A stretch of DNA of 64,000 nucleotides from Streptomyces sp. ALI-76-A (GCF_030287445.1 NZ_JASVWB010000002.1:4154001-4218000); one strand, 5' to 3'. Shown: positions 16,026-29,656, counted from the first letter of the stretch. The notes: generated by a model not told the origin, from the letters alone. Made by a program: numbers and translations.

Positions 16026-17867
16026 CTACGTCGGCTCGACCACCGCCAGCAGCGCGCCGACCGCGACCTGCTGGCCAGGAACGACCTCCAGGGCGCTCAG
16101 CGTCCCCGTCACCGGAGCCGTGACCCGGTGTTCCATCTTCATCGCCTCCAGCCACAGGAGCGGGTCTCCGGCCTGTACGGGGGATCCGGGCGCCAGGCCC
16201 TGGGCCACGCGGACGACCGTGCCGGGCATCGGGGCCAGCAGGGAGCCCGGGGCCAGTTGGGCGGCCGGGTCGGGGAAGCGGGACAGCGCTGTCAGGGCCG
16301 TGTTGTTGACGTACAGCCGGTCGGCGTAGCGCGCGACCTCGAACCTGCGCCGTACGCCGTCCACTTCGAGGACGACGAGACCCGCGTCGGCGTGCACCAC
16401 CCGCAGCCCGTCCGCCTCCAGGCCCTGTCGCGTGTGCCGGTACCGCACCTCGACCTCCTCCCCCGCCATCGTGTAGCGCTTGACCTGCGGCCGCGACGGG
16501 ACGTTGCGCCAGCCGCCGAAGCGGGAGCGGCCATGGGCGTCGGCCAGGGCGGCGGCGAGCGGGGCGTGCGGGTCGGGGGCGGGTCCGGTGAGGTCCGCGA
16601 GGTGGCGGTCGTAGAAGCCGGTGTCCATGCGGGCGGTGGTGAACTCCGGGTGCCGCAGGGAGCGTACGAGCAGGTCCCGGTTGGTGACCGGACCGTGCAG
16701 TGCCGTTCGCTCCAGGGCGCCGGCGAGCCGGCGGACGGCCTCCGCGCGCGTGGGCGCGTGGGCGACGACCTTGGCCAGCATGGGGTCGTAGTGGACGCCG
16801 ATGGAGTCGCCGTCCGCGTAGCCGGTGTCCAGGCGGACGCCCTCCGGGACGGCCAGCCGGTGCAGGGTGCCGGTCTGGGGGGTCCAGTCGGTCGCGGGGT
16901 CCTCGGCGTAGAGGCGGGCCTCGACGGCGTGTCCGGACGGCAGCGGCGGGTCGGCGTCCAGCGCGGCGCCCTCGGCGATCCGGAGTTGCAGGGCGACCAG
17001 GTCGACGCCGAACACCGCCTCGGTGACGGGGTGTTCGACCTGGAGGCGGGTGTTCATCTCCAGGAAGTGGGCCCGGCCGTCGGCCACGAGGAACTCGACC
17101 GTGCCGGCGCCGACGTAGGACACCGACCGCGCGGCGCGTACGGCCGTCCGGTACAGCTCCCCGGTGAGCGCGGCCGGCAGCCCCGGCGCCGGGGCCTCCT
17201 CGACGACCTTCTGGTGACGGCGCTGGAGGGAGCAGTCCCGGGTGCCGAGCGGCCAGACCGTGCCGTGCGTGTCGGCGAGGATCTGCACCTCGACGTGGCG
17301 GCCGCCCTCCACATAGGGCTCGACGAACACCTCGCCGTCCCCGAAGGCACTCACCGCCTCGACGCGGGCGGCGGCCAGTTCCGCGTCCAGGTCGGCGAGC
17401 CGGCGCACGACCCGCATCCCGCGCCCGCCCCCGCCCGCCGCCGCCTTCACCAGCACCGGCAGATCCGCCTCGGTGACCTGCGGCAGCGGGGGGATGCCCA
17501 GCAGTTCCTTGGCGCGCGTCTTGGACGCCATCGCCTCGATCGCCGCCGGGGGCGGGCCGATCCACAGCAGGCCCGCGTCGAGGACGGCACGGGCGAAGCC
17601 GGCGTTCTCGGAGAGGAAGCCGTAGCCGGGGTGGACGGCGTCCGCGCCGGCGGCGACGGCCGCCTTCACGATCAGGTCGCCGCGCAGGTACGTGTCGGCG
17701 GGCGCCGCGCCCGGCAGTCGTACCGCCGTGTCGGCCACGCGCGTGTGCAGGGCGCTCTCGTCGGCGTCCGAGTACACGGCGACCGTGCGGATGCCGAGGT
17801 CGCGGCAGGTGCGGAAGACCCGGCAGGCGATCTCGCCCCGGTTGGCGACCAGAAGACTGGCGATCAT
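16026..17867 (-). CDS. Acyl-CoA carboxylase alpha subunit (biotin carboxylase plus BCCP)
   Basis: A 613-aa biotin enzyme subunit. The N-terminal BC domain (IASLLVANRGEIACRVFRTC) has the ATP-grasp glycine loop KAAAGGGGRGMRVV and EMNTRLQVEHPVTE. A linker domain leads to the C-terminal biotinyl domain with LEAMKMEH, whose Lys carries biotin. It carboxylates biotin and passes CO2 to the beta subunit encoded 8 bp upstream. The length and fused BCCP match methylcrotonyl-, geranyl- or propionyl-type enzymes. An in-frame start at 18218 was rejected because it overlaps the beta gene. Confidence 0.93.
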   Translation of the reverse strand: MIASLLVANRGEIACRVFRTCRDLGIRTVAVYSDADESALHTRVADTAVRLPGAAPADTYLRGDLIVKAAVAAGADAVHPGYGFLSENAGFARAVLDAGLLWIGPPPAAIEAMASKTRAKELLGIPPLPQVTEADLPVLVKAAAGGGGRGMRVVRRLADLDAELAAARVEAVSAFGDGEVFVEPYVEGGRHVEVQILADTHGTVWPLGTRDCSLQRRHQKVVEEAPAPGLPAALTGELYRTAVRAARSVSYVGAGTVEFLVADGRAHFLEMNTRLQVEHPVTEAVFGVDLVALQLRIAEGAALDADPPLPSGHAVEARLYAEDPATDWTPQTGTLHRLAVPEGVRLDTGYADGDSIGVHYDPMLAKVVAHAPTRAEAVRRLAGALERTALHGPVTNRDLLVRSLRHPEFTTARMDTGFYDRHLADLTGPAPDPHAPLAAALADAHGRSRFGGWRNVPSRPQVKRYTMAGEEVEVRYRHTRQGLEADGLRVVHADAGLVVLEVDGVRRRFEVARYADRLYVNNTALTALSRFPDPAAQLAPGSLLAPMPGTVVRVAQGLAPGSPVQAGDPLLWLEAMKMEHRVTAPVTGTLSALEVVPGQQVAVGALLAVVEPT

Positions 17868-17875
17868 GGAATCCC

Positions 17876-19474
17876 TCACATCCGGAAGACGCCGAAGCCG
17901 CCGCGCGCACCCGCGTACGGCGCCGTGTGGATCGCCGACAGACACAGCCCCAGGACCGTGCGGGTGTCGCGCGGATCGATGACGCCGTCGTCGTACAGCC
18001 GCCCGGACAGGAACATCGGCAGGGACTCGGACTCGATCTGCTGCTCCACCATGGCGCGCAGGGCGGCGTCGGCGTCCTCGTCGTACGGCTGTCCCTTGGC
18101 GCTCGCGGACTGCCGGGCGACGATCGACAGGACGCCCGCCAGCTGTTGCGGGCCCATGACGGCGGACTTGGCGCTGGGCCAGGCGAACAGGAAGCGGGGG
18201 TCGTAGGCGCGCCCGCACATGCCGTAGTGGCCGGCGCCGTAGGACGCGCCCAGCAGGACCGACAGGTGCGGGACCTTGGAGTTGCTGACCGCGTTGATCA
18301 TCATCGCGCCGTGCTTGATGATGCCGCCCTGCTCGTACTCCTTGCCGACCATGTAGCCGGTGGTGTTGTGCAGGAACAGCAGCGGGATGTCGCGCTGGTT
18401 GGCGAGCTGGATGAACTGGGCGGCCTTCTGGGACTCCTCGCTGAAGAGGACCCCCTGGGTGTTGGCGAGGATCCCGACCGGGTAGCCGTGCAGGGTCGCC
18501 CAGCCCGTGGCGAGGCTCGTCCCGTACAGCGGCTTGAACTCGTCGAAGTCGGAGGCGTCGACGATGCGGGCGACGACCTCGCGGGGGTCGAAGGGGGTCT
18601 TCAGGTCGCCGGGCACGATCCCCAGGAGCTCGTCCTCGTCATACTTCGGAGGGGCGGCCGGGCCCGGATCGCCGTACGCCTTGCGGTGGTTGAGGCGGGC
18701 CACCACGCGCCGGGCCTGGCGCAGGGCGTCCCGCTCGTCGACGGCGAAGTGGTCGGCGAGGCCGGACACGCGCGCGTGCATCTCCGCGCCGCCCAGGGAC
18801 TCGTCGTCGCTCTCCTCACCGGTGGCCATCTTCACCAGCGGCGGCCCGCCGAGGAACACCTTCGCGCGCTCCTTGACCATGATCACGTGGTCGGACATGC
18901 CGGGGATGTACGCGCCCCCGGCCGTCGAGTTCCCGAAGACGACCGCGACGGTGGGGATCCCGGCGGCCGAGAGCCGGGTGAGGTCGCGGAAGATCGCGCC
19001 GCCGGGGATGAAGATCTCCTTCTGGGACGGCAGGTCCGCCCCGCCGGACTCCACGAGGCTGACGCAGGGCAGCCGGTTGGCGAGCGCGATGTCGTTGGCC
19101 CGCAGCGCCTTCTTCAGGCTCCAGGGGTTGCTGGCGCCGCCGCGCACGGTCGGGTCGTTGGCCGTGATCAGGCACTCCACGCCCGCCACCACCCCGATGC
19201 CGGTGACCAGGGAGGCGCCCACCGCGTACTCGCTCCCCCAGGCGGCCAGCGGTGACAGCTCCAGGAAGGGCGTGTCGGGGTCCAGGAGCAGTTCGACGCG
19301 TTCGCGGGCGAGGAGCTTGCCACGCTGCCGGTGCCGGGCGACGTACTTCTCGCCGCCGCCGGCGAGCGCCTTCGCGTGCTCGGCGGTCAACTGGTCCAGC
19401 TTGGCGAGCATCGCCTCGCGGCCGGCCCGGAAGTCGGCGCCGCCGGTGTCCAGGGTGGAGCGGATGACCGTCAC
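17876..19474 (-). CDS. Acyl-CoA carboxylase beta (carboxyltransferase) subunit
   Basis: A 532-aa carboxyltransferase. Typical segments: RGKLLARERVELLLDPDTPFLELSPLA, TVAVVFGNSTAGGAYIPGMSD, ILANTQGVLFSEESQKAAQFI, and the acyl-CoA pocket GASYGAGHYGMCGRAYDPRFLFAWP. This resembles methylcrotonyl/geranyl-CoA carboxylases more than propionyl types. Next to an AtuA-like gene it may act on a branched enoyl-CoA. The GTG start overlaps the AtuA-like stop (GTGA) and follows GGAGGTCCTCCT. Confidence 0.92.
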   Translation of the reverse strand: MTVIRSTLDTGGADFRAGREAMLAKLDQLTAEHAKALAGGGEKYVARHRQRGKLLARERVELLLDPDTPFLELSPLAAWGSEYAVGASLVTGIGVVAGVECLITANDPTVRGGASNPWSLKKALRANDIALANRLPCVSLVESGGADLPSQKEIFIPGGAIFRDLTRLSAAGIPTVAVVFGNSTAGGAYIPGMSDHVIMVKERAKVFLGGPPLVKMATGEESDDESLGGAEMHARVSGLADHFAVDERDALRQARRVVARLNHRKAYGDPGPAAPPKYDEDELLGIVPGDLKTPFDPREVVARIVDASDFDEFKPLYGTSLATGWATLHGYPVGILANTQGVLFSEESQKAAQFIQLANQRDIPLLFLHNTTGYMVGKEYEQGGIIKHGAMMINAVSNSKVPHLSVLLGASYGAGHYGMCGRAYDPRFLFAWPSAKSAVMGPQQLAGVLSIVARQSASAKGQPYDEDADAALRAMVEQQIESESLPMFLSGRLYDDGVIDPRDTRTVLGLCLSAIHTAPYAGARGGFGVFRM

Positions 19475-21147
19475 AGGAGGACCTCCGGGATGTCCAGGTG
19501 GCGGGAGCGCAGCCATTCGCCCAGCGCCTTGGCCTGCGGATCGAAGCGGTGCTGGGCGGCGACACCCTCGCCGAGGATGCCCTCGACGACGAAGTTGAGG
19601 GCGCGCAGGTGGGGCAGGACGTGCCGGGTGACGTCCAGTTCACGGCTCTCGGGGATCAGCTGCCGGAACCGGTCCACGGTCAGCGCGTGGGCGAGCCACC
19701 GCCAGGCGTCCTCGGTCCGGGCCCAGACGCCGACGTTGGCGTCCCCGCCCTTGTCCCCGCTGCGGGCGCCGGCGACGAGGCCGAGCGGGGCGCGTCGTAC
19801 GGGCCCGTCCGGGAGCGGCTCGGGCGGCGGCGGCTCCGCGACGCCGTCGAGGACGAGGGTGTCGCGGGCCGGCGGCACGGGGATCCGGCGCCCGTCGTGG
19901 AGGACGGCCACGTGGCCGACGTCGGCGTGCGGGACGTACGCCGCCTCGAAGACGCCGTAGGGCGTGCCCTTGCCCGGGGGTGCCAGCACATGGAAGCCCG
20001 GGTAACTGGCGAGCGCCAGCTCGACGGCGGCTCCGCTCAGCACCCGGCCGACGTTCTCCTGGACGGGGTCCCGCACCACGAGCCGCAGCAGAGCGCTGGC
20101 GGTCTCCTCGGAGTCGGCGTCGGGCCGGTCGGTGCGCACGAGGTCCCAGTCGACGCGCGCGGGACGGGACCTCGCGAACGCGGCCCGCATCTGCCGTCGC
20201 ACCAGAGCCGCCTTGGACTTGATCTCCAGCCCGGTGAGGACGAAGACGACCTCGTTGCGGAAGCCGCCGAGGCGGTTGACGCCGACCTTGAGCGCCGGGG
20301 GCGGGGCCTCGCCCCGTACACCGTCGATCCGCACCCGGTCGGGGCCCTCCTGGGTGAGCCGTACGGTGTCGAGGCGGGCGGTGACGTCCGGTCCCGGATA
20401 GCGGGCCCCGGCCGTCTCGTACAGCAGCTGGGCCGTCACCGTGCCGACGTCGACCAGGCCGCCGGTGCCGGGGTGCTTGGTGATGACGCTGCCGCCGTCC
20501 TCGTGCAGCTCGGCGAGGGGGAAGCCGGGGCGGGTGGCGCCGTCCTCGCCGAAGAAGGCGTAGTTGCCGCCGGTCGCCTGCGCCCCGCACTCCAGGACGT
20601 GCCCCGCGACGACCGCTCCCGCGAGCCTGTCGTACTCCTCCGGTCCCCAGCCGAAGTGCGCGACGGCGGGCCCGGTGACCAGCGCCGCGTCCGTCACCCG
20701 CCCGGTGACGACGACGTCCGCGCCGTCCCGCAGACAGGCCGCGACACCGAAGCCGCCGAGGTAGGCGTGGGCGGCGAGGGCGCCCGGGAACCGGTCCTTG
20801 AGGTCGTCGCCCTCGACGTGCGCGACCCGGACCGGGAGACCCAGCCGGTCGGCCAGCTTCCGTACGGCGTCGGCGAGTCCGGCCGGATTGAGGCCGCCCG
20901 CGTTGGCGACGACCCGCACACCCCGCTCGTGCGCGAGCCCCAGGCACTCCTCCAGCTGCCGCAGGAAGGTACGGGCGTACCCGGCGCCCGGGTCCTTGAG
21001 CCGGTCCCGGCCGAGGATGAGCATCGTCAGTTCGGCGAGGTAGTCGCCGGTGAGGACGTCGAGTTCGCCGCCGGTGAGCATCTCGCGCATCGCGTCGAAG
21101 CGGTCGCCGTAGAAGCCGGAGGCGTTGCCGATGCGCAGGGGTGTCAC
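19471..21147 (-). CDS. AtuA-like (DUF1446) acyclic-terpene-utilisation family protein
   Basis: A 558-aa protein beginning [21 protein letters not shown], the hallmark of the DUF1446/AtuA family, with [52 protein letters not shown] and [16 protein letters not shown]. In Pseudomonas atuA belongs to citronellol/geraniol breakdown, beside geranyl-CoA carboxylase genes; its biochemical role is not settled. The C-terminal part fits the related small AtuA/acyl-CoA carboxylase-associated domain often fused here. Both ends overlap neighbours by 4 bp, so translation is coupled. Confidence 0.88.
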   Translation of the reverse strand: MTPLRIGNASGFYGDRFDAMREMLTGGELDVLTGDYLAELTMLILGRDRLKDPGAGYARTFLRQLEECLGLAHERGVRVVANAGGLNPAGLADAVRKLADRLGLPVRVAHVEGDDLKDRFPGALAAHAYLGGFGVAACLRDGADVVVTGRVTDAALVTGPAVAHFGWGPEEYDRLAGAVVAGHVLECGAQATGGNYAFFGEDGATRPGFPLAELHEDGGSVITKHPGTGGLVDVGTVTAQLLYETAGARYPGPDVTARLDTVRLTQEGPDRVRIDGVRGEAPPPALKVGVNRLGGFRNEVVFVLTGLEIKSKAALVRRQMRAAFARSRPARVDWDLVRTDRPDADSEETASALLRLVVRDPVQENVGRVLSGAAVELALASYPGFHVLAPPGKGTPYGVFEAAYVPHADVGHVAVLHDGRRIPVPPARDTLVLDGVAEPPPPEPLPDGPVRRAPLGLVAGARSGDKGGDANVGVWARTEDAWRWLAHALTVDRFRQLIPESRELDVTRHVLPHLRALNFVVEGILGEGVAAQHRFDPQAKALGEWLRSRHLDIPEVLL

Positions 21148-21938
21148 CGGCCGGCTCCCTCGGGGGCGCGTCCGGTGCCGGGCGGGCCGGCGAAGGCCTG
21201 GGCGACGTCCAGCCAGCGGCCGGCGTCGGGGCCGTCGGCGCGCAGGGCGAGGTCGGCGCGGTGGGCCCGCTGGGTGACCAGCAGACAGAAGTCGAGGGCG
21301 GGTCCGGTGACCCGCTGGGCGGCGTCCTCGGGACCGTACGACCACACGTCACCGCCGGGGCCGGTGAGTTCGACGCGGAACTCCTCGGCCGGCGGGGTCA
21401 GTCCGTGCGCCCCGAACGCGAAGTCCCGGGTGCGCACGCCGATGCGGACGACGTGCCGGAGCCGGTCGGTGGGGGTGCGGGTGGCTTGCAGCGCGTCCGC
21501 GACGTCCTGGCCGTGGGCCCAGGTCTCCATCAGACGGCCGGTGGCCATGGAGGCCGCCGACATGGGCGGGCCGTACCAGGGGAAGCGGGCGCCTGGCGGT
21601 GCCGAGCGCAGTGCCGCGTCGAGTGCGGTACGGCCCTCGCGCCACCGGGCGAGCAGGTCGGCGGGCGCGAGCCGGGCGCCCTCCTCCGCGCCCTCGTCCA
21701 CGAAGGAGCCGGGGGCGGCGAGCGCCTTCTCGACCAGACCCCGGAACGCGTCCTGGTCGGTGACCGCGAGCAGCGCCGAGCGGTCGGTCCAGACGAGGTG
21801 CGCGATCTGGTGGGCGATGGTCCAGCGGGGGGCGGGGGTGGCGAGGGCCCATCGCTCGGGGCTCAACTCGGCGACGAGCCGGTCGAGTTCCTCGCTCTCG
21901 GCACGCAGGTCCGCGAACACGGGCGTCGGGTCGGCCAT
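21144..21938 (-). CDS. TIGR03084-type mycothiol-dependent maleylpyruvate-isomerase-like protein, first gene of operon
   Basis: A 264-aa DinB/MDMPI-fold protein: [22 protein letters not shown], a metal-ligand candidate in [13 protein letters not shown] (two His), and a second motif [15 protein letters not shown] with a third His. Such proteins may use a metal and mycothiol, but the substrate here is unknown. No ribosome site precedes either possible ATG (21938 or 21950), so a short leader or leaderless start is likely. It opens the leftward catabolic operon. Confidence 0.85.
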   Translation of the reverse strand: MADPTPVFADLRAESEELDRLVAELSPERWALATPAPRWTIAHQIAHLVWTDRSALLAVTDQDAFRGLVEKALAAPGSFVDEGAEEGARLAPADLLARWREGRTALDAALRSAPPGARFPWYGPPMSAASMATGRLMETWAHGQDVADALQATRTPTDRLRHVVRIGVRTRDFAFGAHGLTPPAEEFRVELTGPGGDVWSYGPEDAAQRVTGPALDFCLLVTQRAHRADLALRADGPDAGRWLDVAQAFAGPPGTGRAPEGAGR

Positions 21939-21970
21939 GGAGGGGAGCATGGCAGCGGACCCAGAAACAA

Positions 21971-21984
21971 GCAAGCATGCTTGC
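21971..21984. promoter_or_regulatory. Perfect 14-bp palindrome, putative TetR operator of the catabolic operon
   Basis: GCAAGCATGCTTGC, with flanks that extend the dyad imperfectly (CAAGCAAGCA / TGCTTGCATG). It lies 33 bp upstream of the first gene's ATG at 21938, where a repressor would block transcription. It is AT-richer than its surroundings. The TetR protein at the end of the operon is the obvious candidate ligand. Confidence 0.6.
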
Positions 21985-22128
21985 ATGAATTCCCCGGAGA
22001 GGACTTCGGTGTCGCCTGGCACGCCTCTCCGGGCGCGCCCCTGCGGCTACGGCCCTCCGGCTACGGCCCTCCGGCTTACGGCTCTCCGGCCACGCCCACG
22101 CTCCGCCTCGTCGCCCCCAGGCTCCGCC

Positions 22129-22536
22129 TCAGTCGACGACCGCGGTCGCCTCCACCTCCACCAGGTGCTCGGGGATGTCCAGCGCGGCGACGCCCAGCAG
22201 GGTGCCCGGCGGGGCCGGGGTGACGCCCAGCTTCGCGGACGCCCGGGCGATTCCCTCCAGGACCAGGGGCATCTTGTCGGGGGTCCAGTCGACGACGTAG
22301 ACGGTCAGCTTCGCCACGTCGTCGAAGGAGGCGCCGGCGCCGGCCAGGGCGGTGCCGACGTTGAGGTAGCTCTGCTCGACCTGAGCGGCGAGGTCGCCCT
22401 CGCCGACCGTGACCCCCTCGGCGTCCCAGGCGACCTGCCCGGCGATGAAGACCAGCTTCGACCCGGACGCGACCGACACCTGGTGGTAGACGTCGATCTC
22501 GGGCAGTCCGCTGGGGTTGACCAGGGTGATGGCCAT
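22129..22536 (-). CDS. RidA/YjgF/UK114-family enamine deaminase
   Basis: A 135-aa RidA-fold protein: KLVFIAGQVAWDAEG, QVEQSYLNVGTALAGAGASFDDVAKLTVYVVD, and the C-terminal PPGTLLGVAALDIPEHLVEVEATAVV with the usual P-x-x-x-x-x-x-V-x-L and E-x-E-x-x-A pattern. The family hydrolyses reactive enamine/imine intermediates. The usual Arg before V-E-A is replaced in LDIPEHLVEVEA, which suggests a subgroup other than RidA itself. It is divergent from an HxlR regulator that probably controls it. Confidence 0.88.
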   Translation of the reverse strand: MAITLVNPSGLPEIDVYHQVSVASGSKLVFIAGQVAWDAEGVTVGEGDLAAQVEQSYLNVGTALAGAGASFDDVAKLTVYVVDWTPDKMPLVLEGIARASAKLGVTPAPPGTLLGVAALDIPEHLVEVEATAVVD

Positions 22537-22656
22537 GGTGTCCGCCTTCTCGTCATGCGAGCCCGTGGACTCGCCGCTCTCTTGTGGTGACTCAGGAACC
22601 ATAGGAGAGTGGTCGCTGACGTGGAAGAACGCACTTTTCAGTGACAGGGGAACCTG

Positions 22657-23037
22657 ATGGTGACCAAGCAGTTCAAGGGCTCGCCCGAGGACGCGGACCT
22701 GTCGCGCGCGGACTCGCTGGCGCGGGAGATCTTCTCGGACGTCGCCAACAAGTGGGCGCTTCTGATCATCGAGACGCTCGGCGATCGCACCCGCCGCTTC
22801 AGCGAGCTGCGCAACGAGATCGAGGGGATCAGCCACAAGATGCTCACCCAGAACCTGCGCATGCTGGAGCGCAACGGCCTGGTCGGGCGGACCGTGCACC
22901 CCACCGTGCCGCCGCGCGTGGAGTACACCCTCACCGAGGCGGGCCAGGGCCTGCGCAGGACGGTCGACGGGATGTGCGACTGGACCCACCAGTACCTCGG
23001 TCACATCGAGGCCGCCCGCACCCGCTTCGACGGCTGA
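22657..23037 (+). CDS. HxlR-family transcriptional regulator
   Basis: A 126-aa winged-helix protein with the HxlR core: IFSDVANKWALLIIETLGDRTRRFSELRNEIEGISHKMLTQNLRMLERNGLV, then the wing TVPPRVEYTLTEAGQGLR. Members often sense electrophiles or redox state through a Cys, but the only Cys here lies near the C-terminus (GMCDWTHQYL). It faces the RidA gene across a 120-bp shared regulatory region. Confidence 0.9.
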   Translation: MVTKQFKGSPEDADLSRADSLAREIFSDVANKWALLIIETLGDRTRRFSELRNEIEGISHKMLTQNLRMLERNGLVGRTVHPTVPPRVEYTLTEAGQGLRRTVDGMCDWTHQYLGHIEAARTRFDG

Positions 23038-23083
23038 CGGACGGCAGCACCCCCTCCGACGGGCCCCTTCGCCCCGGCGGACC

Positions 23084-23117
23084 GGCCGGCCCCGGCCCTG
23101 GAGCGCCGGGGCCGGCC
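23084..23117. terminator. 12-bp perfect GC hairpin
   Basis: GGCCGGCCCCGG (23084-23095), a 10-nt loop, then CCGGGGCCGGCC (23106-23117). It lies 46 bp after the HxlR stop codon and probably ends that transcript. Confidence 0.6.
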
Positions 23118-23139
23118 GCCGCGGGAGCGCTTCACGGCT

Positions 23140-23262
23140 TCATGCGGGCAGTCGGGTACCGGTCAGGAATCCGCGCATGTACCCGGCCACGGTGTCCAGG
23201 TGGCTCTCGAGCAGGAAGTGCCCGCCGCCGGGAACCAGGTGGATCGCAGGGCCAGCCGCCAG
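23140..23262 (-). pseudogene. C-terminal remnant of an alpha/beta hydrolase
   Basis: The last 40 or so codons of the minus-strand frame read LAAGPAIHLVPGGGHFLLES then a helix ending in FLTGTRLPA. That is the catalytic-His loop and final helix of a peptidase/epoxide-hydrolase-like alpha/beta hydrolase. Everything upstream is missing: the frame runs straight into sequence antisense to a zinc-finger remnant. It is therefore a deletion relic. Confidence 0.65.
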
Positions 23263-23272
23263 CCGATGGGTG

Positions 23273-23491
23273 CGCCGTAGGCTCGCCGTGGAGCTGGTGC
23301 TCGCGTGGGCGGACGTCAAGGAGCGCATGCCCGGCCGTCTGCGGCCGTGCGGGAACCCCGAGTGCCGCCTCTTCCTGCTGGACCGCAGTCGCGCCACCAC
23401 CGCGCGGTGGTGCTCGATGAAGACCTGCGGGAACCGGCTCAAGGCCCGTCGGCACCAGGTCCGGACACGGGAGACCCCGCGAACCGAGTAG
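23273..23491 (+). pseudogene. C-terminal remnant of a CGNR zinc-finger protein
   Basis: The plus-strand frame carries LAVELVLAWADVKERM, then CGNPECRLFLLDRS..TARWCSMKTCGNRLKARRH. This is the complete CGNR zinc ribbon (C-x4-C ... C-x4-C-G-N-R) that normally ends an ABATE/DUF1470 protein of about 190 aa. The N-terminal ABATE domain is absent and replaced by sequence antisense to the hydrolase relic. I see no credible start codon or ribosome site. Confidence 0.65.
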
Positions 23492-23563
23492 AGCGCGCCG
23501 GAGACGCGGCGCCCGCGCCGCAGGGGCACGCCTCCGCCGGCCGCGCGGCCGGCGCGCCGACGC

Positions 23564-24502
23564 TCAGCCGCCGAGGGGCTTCGCCGTCCCCCGCCCCATC
23601 TGCGTCCGCACCGCCCCCATGCTCGCGGCGATGACCAGGGCGATGGCGGCGGCCTCCGGGACCGTCAGGGTCTGGTGCAGGATCAGGAAGCCCGCGGTGG
23701 CGGCGATGGCCGGTTCCAGGCTCATGAGGACGGCGAACGTGGAGGCGGGCAGGCGGCGCAGGGCGAGGAGTTCGAGGGTGTAGGGCAGGACGGAGGACAG
23801 CAGGGCGACCGCCGAGCCCAGGGCGATCGTCGTCGGGTCGAGGAGTTTCGTGCCCGCCTCGGCGACACCGAGGGGCAGGAACGCCAGGGCCGCCACCGCC
23901 ATCGCCAGCGCGAGCCCGTCGGCCTGCGGGAAGCGGCGGCCCGTCCGGGCGCTGAAGACGATGTACGCGGCCCACATGGCGCCCGCGCCCAGCGCGAAGG
24001 CGACCCCCACCGGGTCGAGACCGCCGAAGCCCCCGCCGCCGAGCAGGAAGACGCCTGCCAGGGCGAGCGAGGCCCACACCACGTTGATCGCGCGCCGGGA
24101 GGCGAGGACGGACAGGGCGAGGGGGCCGAGCACCTCCAGGGTGACGGCGGCGCCCAGCGGAATGCGGTCGACGGCCTGGTAGAAGAGGCCGTTCATCGCC
24201 GCCATGGTCAGGCCGAAGACGACGACCGTGCCCCAGTCCGTACGGGAGTGGCCACGCAGCCGGGGGCGGCACACCAGCAGCAGCACCAGAGCCGCCGCCA
24301 GCAGCCGCAGGGCGACCACCCCGGACGCCCCCGCCCTCGGCATCAGCGTCACCGCGAGGGCCCCGCCGAACTGCACCGAGATCCCCCCGGCGAGGACCAG
24401 TCCGACCGGGCCGAGGCTCCCTCGGCGGCCCGGCGCGCCGTCCGGAGTGGCCATGGCGGCCGTCGCGGGGGTGACCGGGGTGGGTGTGGAGGGGGTGCTC
24501 AC
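23564..24502 (-). CDS. EamA/DMT-family transporter
   Basis: A 312-aa membrane protein with two EamA halves and about ten hydrophobic segments, e.g. VGLVLAGGISVQFGGALAVTL, VVALRLLAAALVLLLVCRPR, VSLALAGVFLLGGGGF-like middle spans, and LLSSVLPYTLELLALRRLPASTFAVLMSLEPAIAATAGFL. The SLEPAIAA motif marks RhtA/YdcZ-like amino-acid or metabolite exporters. The GTG at 24502 follows GGAAGGCACCC. A start at 24541 would add 13 residues. Confidence 0.88.
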   Translation of the reverse strand: MSTPSTPTPVTPATAAMATPDGAPGRRGSLGPVGLVLAGGISVQFGGALAVTLMPRAGASGVVALRLLAAALVLLLVCRPRLRGHSRTDWGTVVVFGLTMAAMNGLFYQAVDRIPLGAAVTLEVLGPLALSVLASRRAINVVWASLALAGVFLLGGGGFGGLDPVGVAFALGAGAMWAAYIVFSARTGRRFPQADGLALAMAVAALAFLPLGVAEAGTKLLDPTTIALGSAVALLSSVLPYTLELLALRRLPASTFAVLMSLEPAIAATAGFLILHQTLTVPEAAAIALVIAASMGAVRTQMGRGTAKPLGG

Positions 24503-24572
24503 GGGTGCCTTCCGATGACTGAGCAGGGGGCGTCCGTACATCTCACTGTACGACGTGGTCCAGGGTAATGGA

Positions 24573-25420
24573 CTACGTCAGGCACGTGAACCCTTTATGC
24601 AACTGTCCCAGAATGTGGTCCTCCCCGTCAGGTCCGCCCGTCCCGTGGCCCGAACGCCCCCAGCGCGTCCGCGTCGTGGCGCGGGCGTTGAGGTAGTGGT
24701 CGGCCCAGTCGCGGATGTCCGGGTAGGCGCAGTCCGCCACGAGGCGCGTGATCGCCGCCCGGACGTCGTACGGCGTCACGCGCAGGTCGGTGCCGGGGCC
24801 GAGGAGGCACCAGTGGGCGCCGGGGCGGCCGTACGGCATGCCGACGCTGCCGGGGTTGACGACCAGCCGGCCATGGGCGAGGCGGACGTAGGGCATGTGG
24901 GTGTGGCCGCAGACCACCGTGCGGACGTCGGCCGCGAGGCCGGCGAAGACCTCCGTCCAGCGGTCGAGGCGGGAGTCGACGAGGACGACCTCCTCGTCGT
25001 CGCGGGGGGTGGCGTGGCAGAACAGGACCTTGCCGAGGCCCCGGACCGGGAAGGTGAGGGATGTGGGGAGACCGGACAGGAACTCCACCTGCGCGTCGGA
25101 GAGCTGGTCCGCCGCGTAGGGGGCGATCGGGTCGGGGATGTCGTCCCGCTCTCCTCTGCGGTACTCGACCAGCTCCCGGTCCGCGTTGCCCGAGACCCAC
25201 AGCACCCGCTCGCCCTGCGCGCGCAGGAGGTCGAGCACCTCGGACGGCTGCGGACCCGCCGTGATGTCCCCGGTGAGCACGATCCGCTCGGCGGCGGCGA
25301 CCTCCGGTTCGGCGAGCACCGCCTCCAGCGCGGGGAGCACTCCGTGGATGTCGGAGAGGACCGCCACCCGGCCCACTCCGCCGGTCGGTGCGCGCATCGG
25401 TCCGACGGTCCGTTCGCTCA

Positions 25421-25421
<1 letters not shown>
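24573..25421 (-). CDS. Calcineurin-like metallophosphoesterase
   Basis: A 282-aa protein with the full metal motif set: VAVLSDIHGVLPALEAVL (D-x-H), RIVLTGDITAGPQPSEVL (GD), VSGNADRELVEY (GNxD), FCHATPRDDEE (H) and VCGHTHMPYVR (GHTH). It resembles YfcE-type phosphodiesterases; the substrate is unknown. The ATG overlaps the FAD-oxidase stop codon by one base (TGATG), so the two genes are coupled. Confidence 0.9.
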
Positions 25422-29552
<4,131 letters not shown>

Positions 29553-29573
29553 CCGACACCCGTACGGCTGAGA

Positions 29574-29603
29574 AGGGCGCCCGGTCCCGACCGGGCGCCC
29601 TTC
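29574..29603. terminator. Perfect 13-bp hairpin between convergent genes
   Basis: AAGGGCGCCCGGT, loop CCCG, then ACCGGGCGCCCTT, with TCCTC after. It lies 22 bp past serC and 54 bp from the end of the leftward ABC permease gene, so it may serve both strands. Confidence 0.8.
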
Positions 29604-29656
29604 CTCATGCGCGGGCCTCGACAGCCCGGGGTGCGTACGCGTCACCGCACCCGCCG

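Noticed and set aside
14676..18206. 1176-codon plus-strand frame opposite the acyl-CoA dehydrogenase and carboxylase genes
   Set aside because: Repetitive low-complexity translation and exact antisense of genes with strong motifs.
19498..22590. 1030-codon plus-strand frame opposite the AtuA-like and MDMPI-like genes
   Set aside because: Antisense shadow with composition typical of reverse-strand GC-rich frames.
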